Assembly (NCBI RefSeq): GCF_013520985.1
Contig: NZ_JACDTY010000001.1
Span: 1-64,000, forward strand
Reading direction: 5' to 3'
Origin: Mesorhizobium neociceri
Lineage (GTDB): Bacteria > Pseudomonadota > Alphaproteobacteria > Rhizobiales > Rhizobiaceae
DNA length: 64,000 nt
Position numbers and translations under genes: made by a program. Positions 53,513 through 62,495 of this stretch are shown piece by piece. Below the pieces are notes generated by a model. That model saw only the letters and a list, made by a program, of their open reading frames with translations, made no database searches and was not told the origin of the DNA. Every line of letters starts with the position of its first letter. The first letter of the stretch is position 1.

Positions 53513-54886
53513 TTAGTAAGCGTATTCCATGAACACCGGCTCGATCGACCCGCCCCAGCGCGTGTGATAGGCCGACAGCATTTCCTCGGCACTGGTGGTG
53601 CCGCGCGCGACCACTTCATCCAAAGTGTTGAGGAACGACGTCTCGTCATAGCCGTCGCGGTTTTTCTTGCCGCGGTTCTTCAGGCCCATGCGTGAAATGG
53701 CCATCACATCGCGGGCGATCTCGCGCAGCGTCGTGTTGCGGACGGGTGCGGAAATGCCCTGTTCCGGCACCGCGTTGCGCATCGCCAGCGTTTCTTCATA
53801 GGTCCAGCTCGAGGTGAGCGCCTCGGCGGCGTCGAGTGCTGCCTCGTCATAGAGCAGCCCGACCCAGAAGGCCGGCAGCGCGCAGATGCGCCGCCACGGT
53901 CCGCCATCGGCGCCGCGCATTTCAAGGAAGCGCTTCAGCCGTACGTCCGGAAACAGCGTCGACAGATGGTTCGCCCAGTCGCCCATCGTCGGCAGGCCAT
54001 CCGGCACCTCATTGCGGGCAGCGCCGGCCATGAACTGTCGGAAGGTGATGTGCGTCATGTCGTAATAGTGGCCGTCGCGGATGACGAAATACATCGGCAC
54101 GTCGAGCGCCCATTCGACATAGTCGGCAAAGCCGAACTCGGGCGAGAAGCAGAATTCGAGCAGGCCCGAACGCTGGTTGTCGGTGTCGCGCCAGATGTCG
54201 CCGCGCCAGCTCTGCAGCCCGTTCGGCCGGCTATCGGTGAAGGGCGAGTTGGCAAACAGCGCTGTCGACAGCGGCTGCAATTTCAGCGACACCTGCATCT
54301 TGCGCCGCATGTCGGCCTCGCTCTCGAAGTCGAGGTTCACCTGGATGGTGCAGGTGCGGTACATCATGTCGAGACCCTTGGTGCCGACCTTGGGCATGTA
54401 GCGGGTCATGATCTCGTAGCGCGACTTCGGCATTTTCGGCGTCTCGGCCAGCGACCATTTGGGGCTGCCGCCAAGGCCAAGGAAGCGGATGCCCATTGGC
54501 TCGGCGATCTCGCGCACCTGCGCCAGATGGGCATTGCCCTCACGGCAGGTCTGATGGATCGACTCCAGCGGCGCGCCCGACAGTTCGAACTGGCCGCCCG
54601 GCTCCAGCGAGATGGCGCCCTGTCCGGTCGGTTCGACCAGGCCGATGATGCGGCCATCATCGATGATCGGATCCCAGCCGAGCTTGTGCTGCATGCCTTC
54701 GAGAATGGCGCGGATGCCGCGCTCGCCGCCATAAGGCACCGGCGCGTTGCCGTCGACATAGAAGGGAAACTTCTCGTGCTCGGTGCCGATGCGCCACTTG
54801 TCGCGCGGCTTGTTGCCTTCGGCCAGATGCTCGACCAGTTCGTCGAAGTCTTCGATCGGTCGGAAATCGGTAGTATCGCGCGCCAT
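53513..54886 (-). CDS. gshA: Glutamate-cysteine ligase (plant/alphaproteobacterial type)
   Basis: This 457-residue enzyme makes gamma-glutamylcysteine, the first step of glutathione synthesis. Family signatures are WRIGTEHEKF near residue 32, ISLEPGGQFELSGAPL, MYRTCTIQVNLDFESE and ITFRQFMAGA. The length and motifs match the plant-type class, common in alphaproteobacteria, rather than E. coli GshA. It is transcribed on the minus strand like rsmE upstream, separated by a palindromic repeat. The C-terminal EPVFMEYAY is family-typical. Confidence 0.95.
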   Translation of the reverse strand: MARDTTDFRPIEDFDELVEHLAEGNKPRDKWRIGTEHEKFPFYVDGNAPVPYGGERGIRAILEGMQHKLGWDPIIDDGRIIGLVEPTGQGAISLEPGGQFELSGAPLESIHQTCREGNAHLAQVREIAEPMGIRFLGLGGSPKWSLAETPKMPKSRYEIMTRYMPKVGTKGLDMMYRTCTIQVNLDFESEADMRRKMQVSLKLQPLSTALFANSPFTDSRPNGLQSWRGDIWRDTDNQRSGLLEFCFSPEFGFADYVEWALDVPMYFVIRDGHYYDMTHITFRQFMAGAARNEVPDGLPTMGDWANHLSTLFPDVRLKRFLEMRGADGGPWRRICALPAFWVGLLYDEAALDAAEALTSSWTYEETLAMRNAVPEQGISAPVRNTTLREIARDVMAISRMGLKNRGKKNRDGYDETSFLNTLDEVVARGTTSAEEMLSAYHTRWGGSIEPVFMEYAY

Positions 54887-55012
54887 TGGGGGCCCCCTAT
54901 GCGGCTCTCGGAAGACCGCCGGCGCTAGATGGACGAAATGTCAGTAGACGATCAAGCGAAAAATCCTGAGCCACAGGTCAACAGGAATTGAACGGCGGCT
55001 GTGACGCCTCTT

Positions 55013-55158
55013 CCTTCTCCCCTTGTGGGAGAAGGTGGATCGGCGCGTTAGCGCCGAGACCGATGAGGGGTGTTCCAGCGGAGTGAGGCGTTGGCGTTCC
55101 CTGGAACACCCCTCATCCGTCGCCTTCGCCGACACCTTCTCCCACAAGGGAGAAGGGA
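55013..55158. repeat. Palindromic intergenic element between gshA and rsmE
   Basis: The arms CCTTCTCCCCTTGTGGGAGA and TCTCCCACAAGGGAGAAGG are inverted and an inner pair GAGGGGTGTTCCAG / CTGGAACACCCCTC pairs as well. It folds into one long hairpin; the same kind of element lies at 62215-62361. Confidence 0.75.
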
Positions 55159-55165
55159 AGAACCT

Positions 55166-55900
55166 TCACCAGTCTCCGATCGTTGCCTGCATCACAGCAA
55201 ACGCAGCCACCGCCGCCGTATCGGCGCGCAGGATGCGTGGTCCGAGCGGAATGGAGGTGACGAAGGGCAGGGCGCGCAGCATCTTGCGCTCCTCCTCGGA
55301 AAAGCCGCCTTCCGGTCCGACCAGCAGCCCAAGCTTCTTTTCCTTGATCGCCCGCAGCGCCGGCAAAGGATTGTTGGTCGAGGCGTCCTCGTCGCAGAAG
55401 ATCAGCCTCCGTTCCTTGTCCCAGCCGGAGAGCAGGCGCTCGAATTTTTCCGCTTCTCGCACGTCCGGCACCGCCAGTATGCCGCATTGCTCGGCCGCCT
55501 CCACGACATTGGCGCGCAGGCGGTCGATGGAGGGTTTTGCCACTTGCGTGTGCTGGGTGATCACCGGCTGCAGGATTCCGGCGCCCATCTCCACCGCCTT
55601 CTGTACGAGATAGTCGAGCCGCCCCTGCTTCAGCGGTGCGAAACAGTAGATCAGATCGGGCAGCGGCGGCTGCGGCCGCTGCAGGACCAGCGCTTTCAGC
55701 CGCACCGCCTTCTTCGACTTGGCGGCGATCGCCGCCGACCACTCGCCGTCGCGGCCGTTAAAGACCAGGATCTCGGCGCCTTCGCCAAGTCGCAGCACAT
55801 GCATCAAATAATGGCTCTGCTGCTGGCCGGCATCGAATTCGATGTTGGCTGCGAGATCGTCCGGCACGAACAGCCGCTGCATCTTGTAGTTGGCGCGCAT
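55166..55900 (-). CDS. rsmE: 16S rRNA m3U1498 methyltransferase
   Basis: This 244-residue SPOUT-class enzyme methylates U1498 of 16S rRNA. It has the N-terminal PUA-like part ([21 protein letters not shown]) and the trefoil knot with [13 protein letters not shown] and [17 protein letters not shown] near the C-terminus. Start 55900 (MRANYKM) is used; 55882 (MQRLF) is possible. Conserved core gene. Confidence 0.93.
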   Translation of the reverse strand: MRANYKMQRLFVPDDLAANIEFDAGQQQSHYLMHVLRLGEGAEILVFNGRDGEWSAAIAAKSKKAVRLKALVLQRPQPPLPDLIYCFAPLKQGRLDYLVQKAVEMGAGILQPVITQHTQVAKPSIDRLRANVVEAAEQCGILAVPDVREAEKFERLLSGWDKERRLIFCDEDASTNNPLPALRAIKEKKLGLLVGPEGGFSEEERKMLRALPFVTSIPLGPRILRADTAAVAAFAVMQATIGDW

Positions 55901-55931
55901 CGCCGAGGAATGGGCGAGGCGGTGCCTGGCG

Positions 55932-56579
55932 TCAAGCCTTGGCGGAAGGATGCCACACCGGTTGAAAGCCCTGCCGCAGCACCGAAATGGTCGTGGCTGG
56001 TGTGAGCAGGCGCAGTGGCCGCCCGGCAAGGGTGTCGAAGGCCGCCGGCTCTCCATAGCCCGCAAACGACCAGCGCAGCGCCGTGCCGCCTAGCAAGGCG
56101 AGGGCTGCGTCGCCATCGGCGATCATCGCTCCGTCCGGCAACCCAGCAAGCTCGTCCACCGTAACATCCGGTGGCTTGCCGCCCGAAGCCAGCCGCTCCT
56201 TGTGCAGCCGCTTGTCGACCATTGGCGCGCGCGGCTCGGTTACACCGAAGGCCTGACCGAAACGGCCGACAAAATCCGTGGCCCGCTCACGCCGGCAATA
56301 GAAACAGGGCCGATGCCCGGCCGCCAGCGCCGTCACCTCGTCAAGGAAGAACAGCTCGGTCCAGCCAGCCTTACCGCCCGGCCTGTTGCGCCCCATCGGC
56401 TCGCGCCGAACATTGCGGAATTGGCACACGCAGATGATCCAAGCCGGCAAGGCCCAGCGCTTCTTAAGTAGCGTCTTGGTCTCCGGGTCGTGGATGATGC
56501 CGCGGTTGCCGGTAAACAGGCCGCGCTCGGATACGGCATGGATGGCGCCGAACGGATCGACCCGGTTTTGCAGTGGCAT
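55932..56579 (-). CDS. Conserved hypothetical protein with CxxC-type motif
   Basis: This 215-residue protein is not from a family I can name. It contains a zinc-finger-like [12 protein letters not shown] near residue 100, preceded by [20 protein letters not shown], and a conserved-looking start [24 protein letters not shown] have the impression that similar proteins are widespread in rhizobia, always uncharacterised. It lies 31 bp upstream of rsmE on the same strand and could be co-transcribed. The start at 56579 follows GGAGAGGGCT. Confidence 0.7.
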   Translation of the reverse strand: MPLQNRVDPFGAIHAVSERGLFTGNRGIIHDPETKTLLKKRWALPAWIICVCQFRNVRREPMGRNRPGGKAGWTELFFLDEVTALAAGHRPCFYCRRERATDFVGRFGQAFGVTEPRAPMVDKRLHKERLASGGKPPDVTVDELAGLPDGAMIADGDAALALLGGTALRWSFAGYGEPAAFDTLAGRPLRLLTPATTISVLRQGFQPVWHPSAKA

Positions 56580-56666
56580 AGCCCTCTCCTGGAACGCGCA
56601 TCTTGGCTGCAGTGCTGGCGACATGATATCGCTCGTCGCGTCATTTCATGTCAGCAGGATTTCCGT

Positions 56667-57365
56667 ATGCGGGTGCTGGTGGTCCAGAACTACGACAACA
56701 CCGGCCTCGGCCAGGTCGGCGCGGCCCTTGCCGAAGCTGGCGCCGATCTCGACCTGCGCCGGCCCTACAAGGGCGATCCGCTGCCTGAGGACGCGACCGG
56801 CCACAATGCCATGGTGATGCTGGGCGGTGGCCAGAACGCGCTGGCCGACGATGACTACCCCTATTTCCCGGCGTTGCTCGAACTGACCCGCGATTTCGCC
56901 GCCAAGGATCGCTCCGTGCTCGGCATCTGCCTCGGCAGCCAGCTGGTTGCCCGCACCTTCGGTGGCGAGAACAAGATCGGCGGCGCCTCGGAATTCGGCT
57001 GGCACAAGGTTTCGCTGACGCCGGACGCCAGGACCGATCCGGTGCTTGGCGCACTTCCCCAGGATTTCCCCATCTTCGAATGGCACGACGACACCTTCGC
57101 GCTGCCTGAAAATGCGGTGCGGCTCGCCGGCAGTGAAATTGCCGAGAACCAGGCGTTTCGTATCGGCCGCGCCGTCTACGGCTTCCAGTTTCATTTCGAG
57201 GCCGACCGTCCGATGGTGAAGGACTGGAGCACATCCTTCGCGCCGCTCATTGCCGAGCGCCATCCCGACTGGCACGACCGGCTCGATGGCGAAATGGCCC
57301 GCAACGGCGCGGACGCCGATGCCGCCGGCCTCGCCATTGCCCGCGCCTGGGTGGCGACGATCTGA
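56667..57365 (+). CDS. Class I glutamine amidotransferase-like protein
   Basis: This 232-residue protein has the GATase1 triad: nucleophile Cys in LGICLGSQLVA (about residue 93) and His-Glu in YGFQFHFEADR. No synthetase domain is attached, so it may be a stand-alone hydrolase such as YfeJ or a gamma-glutamyl-type peptidase. The Lys/Trp segment EFGWHKVSLTPD is typical of that group. It is divergent from the upstream hypothetical gene. Confidence 0.88.
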   Translation: MRVLVVQNYDNTGLGQVGAALAEAGADLDLRRPYKGDPLPEDATGHNAMVMLGGGQNALADDDYPYFPALLELTRDFAAKDRSVLGICLGSQLVARTFGGENKIGGASEFGWHKVSLTPDARTDPVLGALPQDFPIFEWHDDTFALPENAVRLAGSEIAENQAFRIGRAVYGFQFHFEADRPMVKDWSTSFAPLIAERHPDWHDRLDGEMARNGADADAAGLAIARAWVATI

Positions 57366-57650
57366 GCCCGGTAGCCGCGCGGAAGCCAGCCGTTGCATAA
57401 TTGGCACGCGGCGGCGAATCCGCCGGGGACAACCTCTTTCATCCTTGGTTTGTGGCTGAACGCTATCCTACAAGGCGCGCGCTCTGCATCGGCAATGCAA
57501 CCGCGATGAACCTTCTGTGTGCTCCGCGCGACACACCGCCGATACAGAATCGACCTACAAGCGCGAAATCGTCGAAACTTTGAGACGAATTCTCCGTTTC
57601 AACGCATTGGTAACCGCCTCGTGCCCAGATGCAGGAAGCTCAACAAGAGA

Positions 57651-57791
57651 TGACGTCCGTGAAAGCAGCGCTTCTGTCCTTTGTCATGCTGTCTGCCATC
57701 GTGCTGTGCGGTCTCGGCATTTATTCCGCCGATGCAGCCAACAACCATCAAGCCGTCGACGGCTACGGCGTCACCGCCGCGCTCCGCTAAA
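57651..57791 (+). CDS. Small secreted or membrane protein of 46 residues, unknown
   Basis: The frame MTSVKAALLSFVMLSAIVLCGLG continues to SADAANNHQAVDGYGVTAALR and ends at 57791. It has a clear signal-type hydrophobic core with a possible cleavage after ADA. The ribosome site is weak (AAGAG). The last five bases overlap the convergent phosphatase gene. No family recognised. Confidence 0.45.
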
Positions 57792-58554
57792 ACGCTTTTC
57801 CCTGTACAGTCAGGATACGCTTGTCCGCGCCGTCTACGGCGAGCGCGCTGAGCATGCCTGATTGCCAGGCGAGCGTGTCGACATTGACGCGGTTGGGCAT
57901 CACCTCCGCCTCCGGCACCGGCGTGTGGCCGTGCACGATCACCTTCGGGTAAAGCCCTGGATGGTTGTGGAAAACGTCGCGTATCCAGACCAGATCCTGC
58001 GGGCTCTGGCTCTCCAGCGGCACGCCGGGCCTGATGCCGGCATGGCAGAAGAAGAAATCGCCTGATATCAGTGACAATTGCAGCGACCGCAGGAAGTCGA
58101 CATGGGCTTGCGGCACGGCGCTAACCAGCGCCTGATGTCCCCGGCGCACCGCCTCGGCCTTGCCGAACCAGCTTGCGTCTCCCGTCAGGTCCACGCCATA
58201 AGACTGCGCCGTCTGGACGCCGCCATAGCGCATGAACAGTCCATCCGGGTCGGGGGTGTCGAGAAAATCGAGGAAGCCGATATCGTGGTTCCCGGCCAGC
58301 ATAACGTTGCGCGGATCGCGCTTTTGCGCCGCGATCAGGAAATCGATGACGCCTTTGGAGTCTGGCCCACGGTCGACATAGTCGCCGAGATGGATGATGC
58401 GCCAGTCGGCGGTCGGCTTGTATTCGAGTTCGCTCTCGATCCGGCGGTGCATGGCGGCGAGCAGATCGAGCCGGCCATGGACGTCGCCGATCGCATAGAG
58501 GCGCATGCCGTCCGGCGCGCGCGCGTCGAGGTAGTGGATGCTGGTCTCGGTCAA
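57787..58554 (-). CDS. Metallophosphoesterase (serine/threonine phosphatase type)
   Basis: The protein has the calcineurin-type metal motifs YAIGDVHGRLDLL, LGDYVDRGPDSKG, AGNHD and a late GHTPVP. This is the PrpE/Stp-like bacterial phosphatase group of about 240-255 residues. The start is unclear: ATG at 58506 gives MRLYAIGDVHG, which lacks the usual short N-terminal segment (SIHYLDARAPDG); the TTG at 58554 includes it and is used here. It is convergent with the small gene at 57651 and follows lldD on the same strand. Confidence 0.85.
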   Translation of the reverse strand: MTETSIHYLDARAPDGMRLYAIGDVHGRLDLLAAMHRRIESELEYKPTADWRIIHLGDYVDRGPDSKGVIDFLIAAQKRDPRNVMLAGNHDIGFLDFLDTPDPDGLFMRYGGVQTAQSYGVDLTGDASWFGKAEAVRRGHQALVSAVPQAHVDFLRSLQLSLISGDFFFCHAGIRPGVPLESQSPQDLVWIRDVFHNHPGLYPKVIVHGHTPVPEAEVMPNRVNVDTLAWQSGMLSALAVDGADKRILTVQGKAF

Positions 58555-58610
58555 GGCCGGCGTCGTCTCCGTGATCCCCGCGAGGCTAGGACCAATCGGT
58601 GAACAAGACC

Positions 58611-59747
58611 CTAGCGCCGCAATTGGTCCTTGCCCATGTCGGTCACCAGACGCTTGCCGCACAGCGCTAGCGTGATGTCCATTTCCTTGCGGATGATCTC
58701 CAGCGCCAGGGTCACCCCTTCCTTGCCCATAGCACCGAGGCCGTAGAGGAACGGCCGGCCGATATAGGTGCCCTTGGCGCCTAGGCAGAGCGCCTTCAGC
58801 ACGTCCTGGCCCGACCGGATGCCCCCATCCATGTGCACTTCGATCTTGTCGCCGACGGCATCGGCAATCTCTTCCAGCGCCATGATCGACGACGATGCAC
58901 CGTCAAGCTGCCGCCCGCCATGGTTGGAAACGACAATGGCGTCGGCGCCGGTCTTGACCGCCATCAGCGCGTCCTCCTTGTCGAGAATGCCTTTCAGGAT
59001 CAGCTTGCCGCCCCAGCGTTCCTTGATCCAGGCGACGTCATTCCACGACAGCTGCGGGTCGAACTGCTCGTTTGTCCACGAGCCCAGCGACGAGACGTCG
59101 CCGACGCCCTTGGCATGGCCGACAATGTTGCGGAAGGTGCGGCGCTTGGTGCCGGCAATGCCCATCAGCCAGCGCGGGCGCATGGCGATATTGGCAATGT
59201 TGGCGAGCGTCATCTTGGGCGGCGCCGACAGCCCGTTGCGAACATCCTTGTGGCGCTGTCCCAGGATCTGCAGGTCGAGCGTCAGCACCAGCGCCGAGCA
59301 TTTCGCCGCCTTGGCCCTGTCGATCAGATCGAGAACGAAATCCTTGTCGCGCAGCACGTAGAGCTGGAACCAGAATGGTTTCTTGGTCACCGAGGCGACA
59401 TCCTCGATCGAGCAGATACTCATCGTCGACAGCGTGAACGGCACGCCGAATTCCTCCGCCGCCTGCGCCGCCAGCATCTCGCCATCGGCATGCTGCATGC
59501 CGGTCAGCCCGGTTGGTGCAAGCGCCACCGGCATTGCCACCTTTTCGCCGATCATGGTCGATTCCAGCGAGCGGTTGCTCATGTCGACCAGCACGCGCTG
59601 ACGGAATTTTATCTTCTGGAAGTCTTCCTCGTTGGCGCGATAGGTGCTTTCGGTCCAGGCGCCGGAATCGGCATAGTCGAAGAACATCTTCGGCACACGG
59701 CGGCGCGCAAGATCCTTCAGATCTGCAATGGTGAGGATGTCGCTCAT
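58611..59747 (-). CDS. lldD: FMN-dependent L-lactate dehydrogenase (alpha-hydroxy-acid oxidase family)
   Basis: This 378-residue FMN enzyme oxidises L-lactate, or a related 2-hydroxy acid, to the 2-oxo acid and passes electrons to quinone. The family features are RVPKMFFDYADSGAW at the start, the FMN loop LAPTGLTGMQHADGE, LTLDLQILGQRHKD, the active-site SNHGGRQLDGA and MDGGIRSGQDVLKAL. The FadR-type regulator gene lies 19 bp upstream on the same strand. Start 59747 gives MSDILTIADLKDLA, usual for the family. Confidence 0.92.
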   Translation of the reverse strand: MSDILTIADLKDLARRRVPKMFFDYADSGAWTESTYRANEEDFQKIKFRQRVLVDMSNRSLESTMIGEKVAMPVALAPTGLTGMQHADGEMLAAQAAEEFGVPFTLSTMSICSIEDVASVTKKPFWFQLYVLRDKDFVLDLIDRAKAAKCSALVLTLDLQILGQRHKDVRNGLSAPPKMTLANIANIAMRPRWLMGIAGTKRRTFRNIVGHAKGVGDVSSLGSWTNEQFDPQLSWNDVAWIKERWGGKLILKGILDKEDALMAVKTGADAIVVSNHGGRQLDGASSSIMALEEIADAVGDKIEVHMDGGIRSGQDVLKALCLGAKGTYIGRPFLYGLGAMGKEGVTLALEIIRKEMDITLALCGKRLVTDMGKDQLRR

Positions 59748-59766
59748 GGTGGTCCCCGCGGGTTCG

Positions 59767-60564
59767 CTAGTTTGTTGCTTTCGCGCCGTCGCCGGCGTCG
59801 GAGCGCTGCTTGAGCCTGAGCCGCGACACGCGCTGCCAGTCGCCGCTGCGCTCGGCCTCGAGCATCGAGCGCTCGACATAGGAGATGTGGTCCATCGCCG
59901 CCTGGCGGGCGGCTGAGGGATCGCCGGCCTTTACCGCTTTGTAGATCGCCCGGTGCTGGGCCAGCAGCGCCTCACGCGCGCCGGGCATGGTGAACACCAG
60001 AAGTCGGTTCTGGAACACACCTTCCGACAACAGCCGGTAGCAGGAGCGTAACGTGTGCAGGAGAATGATGTTGTGCGCGCATTCGCACACCGCATGGTGG
60101 AACTCGACGTCGATCTCCGCCTCATCGTCGAAATCGCCGGTGCGATGCGCCTCGTCCATGCGCGCCATGATGCGGTCGAGCAGCGCAATGTCGTCTGGTG
60201 TCGCGCGCCGCGCCGCATATTCGGCCGCGACGCCTTCGATCTCGCGGCGGTATTCCAGATAGTCGGTCACGGCCTTGCGGTGCATGGAGATGAGGTCGGT
60301 CACCGGCTTGGTGAACAATTGGCCGATGACATCGGCGACATGGGTGCCGCCGCCGGCCTTGGTGGTCAACAGCCCGCGCCCCTCCAGTGCCTTCAGCGCA
60401 TCGCGCAGGATCGGCCGCGACACGTCGAACTGGCGCGCCAGCTCACGCTCGCTGGGCAGCCGGTCGCCAGTGCGCAGCACGCCTTCGAGGATCAGGCTTT
60501 CGATCTGCTGCACCACCTCGTCGGCGGTGCGCGAATGCTCGATCCTGGAGAAAATATCGCTCAA
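59767..60564 (-). CDS. lldR: GntR/FadR-family regulator of lactate use (LldR-like)
   Basis: This 265-residue regulator has a GntR winged helix (ILEGVLRTGDRLPSERELARQFDVSRPILRDALKALEGRGL; key part LPSERELA...SR...R.AL..L...GL) and a C-terminal FCD ligand domain (FHHAVCECAHNIIL, LLAQHRAIYKAVKAGD). Such proteins sense lactate or similar acids and repress the neighbouring lld gene. It is the first gene of the lldR-lldD unit. The gene symbol is by context. Confidence 0.85.
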   Translation of the reverse strand: MSDIFSRIEHSRTADEVVQQIESLILEGVLRTGDRLPSERELARQFDVSRPILRDALKALEGRGLLTTKAGGGTHVADVIGQLFTKPVTDLISMHRKAVTDYLEYRREIEGVAAEYAARRATPDDIALLDRIMARMDEAHRTGDFDDEAEIDVEFHHAVCECAHNIILLHTLRSCYRLLSEGVFQNRLLVFTMPGAREALLAQHRAIYKAVKAGDPSAARQAAMDHISYVERSMLEAERSGDWQRVSRLRLKQRSDAGDGAKATN

Positions 60565-60882
60565 CGGGGCGCCTGGGAAATCCTGCCTGGAGCATGATGC
60601 CGAAAAGTGTGAAGCGGTTTTCGGGACGACATCATGCTCTACTTCTTCGATCGAGAGTCGGATGATTTCAGGTCAATTCGATCTGAAATCATCCGGCTCT
60701 TGTGTCGCAGATTAAAGCCAGTGTCGCCAACTGGTCAAATTATTTATCCAATTCGCACGGCGCGGTCGCTTTCCGCACCGCGCTGGCGAAATCGCATCGG
60801 CTAAACTTTGCTGTTTACGCGCCTCTTCGATTGTCTCAAGAGGACGCGACAACACGAAGGGTCGAGAACAGGGGGACCAGCC
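60565..60882. other. Divergent intergenic region with palindromic element
   Basis: The first part (about 60591-60640) is a rhizobial palindromic repeat: GAGCATGATGCCGAAAAGTG with the inverted end CATCATGCTC at 60631-60640. A second short inverted pair GATGATTTCAG / CTGAAATCATC lies at 60661-60693. CTAAACTTTGCTGTTTACGC at 60801-60820 recalls the signalling-block motif but has a 6-bp spacer. GGGGGACC at 60871-60878 is the ribosome site of the next gene. Confidence 0.55.
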
Positions 60883-62205
60883 GTGTCGGACGAGACGTCC
60901 AACCTCGAATTCCAGCCGCGCGCCCAGGGCAGCGTGATGGGCTTCCCCGCGCATGAGGGGCGGCCCGGCGCGCTTGGCGAGGTCCATGCCCGGCCGCATC
61001 CGCTGATCGACAAGCCGCGCGTGCTGGTGCAGCTTGCCTTCATGACCGAGGGCGGCTCCGGCGTCGACATGGCCGTGCTCTCCGAACTGTCGCGGCGCCT
61101 CGGCATCGCCGCACCCGACCGCCATGCCCGCCACCACGCCATGAAATGGGGCAAGGGCACGCTGCGCTGGGAGCGGCACACCGAATTCTCGACCTATCTG
61201 TGGGAAGGGCCGCTGGCCGAAAGCAACAGGGCGCAGGAGGACTCTCCCTTCGGCAACGGCTTTTCGCCGCCCGGAACGGTTATTTCCGGGATAAGGCTCG
61301 AAATCCGCAAATGGACGCAGGCAAGCGAGAAGCTGATCGCCGGCTTCGACCCGACCAGCCTGTGCTATTCGCTGGTCGAGCGCGGCAACGCGGCCATCAT
61401 CACCGACTTCCGCCAGGACGGCGACGGCATGACCCGCATCCTTGTTCTGGATCGCGGCCTGACGCCGGCCCGCACCGGCGCGCTGTCGCAGCGGCTGATC
61501 GACGTCGAGACCTACCGCACGCTTGCCATGCTCGGCCTGCCGCTGGCGCTGACGCTGTCCGGCCGCGCCCGCCGCATCGAAGACCGGCTGGCGCAGACCA
61601 CGCTGGAAATGAAGGTGGCCGAGACTCGCGACAGCCAGACGCTGCTCGCCGACCTGACCGAACTTGCCGCCGAACTGGAGGCCGATGCCGCCTCCAGCCT
61701 CTATCGCTTCGGCGCCAGCCGCGCCTATGACGGCATCGTCGTCGAGCGGTTGGAAGCGCTGGAGGAAGAGGCGGTGCCCGGCTACGACACATGGGGCGGC
61801 TTCCTGCAGCGCCGCGTAGCACCCGCCATGCGCACCTGCCGTTCGGTCGAGGAGCGCCAGGCCAACCTGTCGCGAAAACTCACCCGCGCTACCACGCTGC
61901 TGCGCACCTGGGTCGATGTCGAGGTCGAAAAGCAAAACCGCGATTTGCTGGCCTCGATGAACAATCGCGCCCGGCTGCAACTGCGCCTGCAGCAGACCGT
62001 GGAAGGCCTCTCCGTCGCCGCCGTCTCCTACTATGTCGTCGGCCTCATCTCCTATCTCGCCAAGGGCGCCTCGATCTTCGGCCATACCTTTGCGCCTGAA
62101 GTCGTCACCGCCGCCGCGGTGCCGGTCGCCATCCTGCTGGTTTGGTGGGGCGTGCGGCGGGTGAGGCGGATGCATTCCGAGCCGGGCAAGCCGGCGGGGG
62201 AATAG
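60883..62205 (+). CDS. DUF3422 family protein with C-terminal membrane helices
   Basis: This 440-residue protein has the DUF3422 start (LGEVHARPHPLI), a central WERHTEFSTYLWEG, a predicted coiled coil at about 230-260 and 315-385 (RRVAPAMRTCRSVEERQANLSRK) and two helices at about 385-425 (SVAAVSYYVVGLISYLAKGA, then AVPVAILLVWWG). The family is uncharacterised. The GTG at 60883 after AGGGGGACCAGCC was chosen; the frame is open upstream to 60808. Confidence 0.85.
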   Translation: MSDETSNLEFQPRAQGSVMGFPAHEGRPGALGEVHARPHPLIDKPRVLVQLAFMTEGGSGVDMAVLSELSRRLGIAAPDRHARHHAMKWGKGTLRWERHTEFSTYLWEGPLAESNRAQEDSPFGNGFSPPGTVISGIRLEIRKWTQASEKLIAGFDPTSLCYSLVERGNAAIITDFRQDGDGMTRILVLDRGLTPARTGALSQRLIDVETYRTLAMLGLPLALTLSGRARRIEDRLAQTTLEMKVAETRDSQTLLADLTELAAELEADAASSLYRFGASRAYDGIVVERLEALEEEAVPGYDTWGGFLQRRVAPAMRTCRSVEERQANLSRKLTRATTLLRTWVDVEVEKQNRDLLASMNNRARLQLRLQQTVEGLSVAAVSYYVVGLISYLAKGASIFGHTFAPEVVTAAAVPVAILLVWWGVRRVRRMHSEPGKPAGE

Positions 62206-62214
62206 CCGCGCCCT

Positions 62215-62361
62215 TACCCTCCCCCTTGTGGGGAGGGTCGGCTCATGATCGCAGCGAAGCGAAGATCGTGAGACGGGGTGGGGGTGCTCGTAAAGCGCTT
62301 TCGTCGCGCTGACCCCCACCCCGCTCACTGCGTTCGCGACCCTGCCCACAAGGGGGAGGTT
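62215..62361. repeat. Palindromic intergenic element between the DUF3422 gene and glcD
   Basis: The arms CCTCCCCCTTGTGGGGAGGG and CTGCCCACAAGGGGGAGG are inverted and an inner pair CGGGGTGGGGGT / ACCCCCACCCCG pairs as well. It is of the same type as 55013-55158. Confidence 0.75.
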
Positions 62362-62454
62362 AAAAACATAGCGGCAGATTGCCGCTGCGGAAGCTCGCCA
62401 CCATGCCTTGCGTGCGGTCTCGACCAAAGCAGGATTTGCAACAAGCGTCGACCG

Positions 62455-62475
62455 CTGGTAAAAGATTTTTACCAG
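62455..62475. promoter_or_regulatory. Perfect 9-bp inverted repeat before glcD (operator candidate)
   Basis: CTGGTAAAA and TTTTACCAG are exact inverted repeats separated by GAT, 20 bp before the glcD start. FadR-type regulators often bind sites containing TGGT and ACCA in inverted orientation (family knowledge), and a FadR-type regulator is encoded 2 kb to the left. Whether it, or a separate GlcC, acts here is unknown. Confidence 0.5.
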
Positions 62476-62495
62476 TCAAGCAGAGGACGCGGCCC

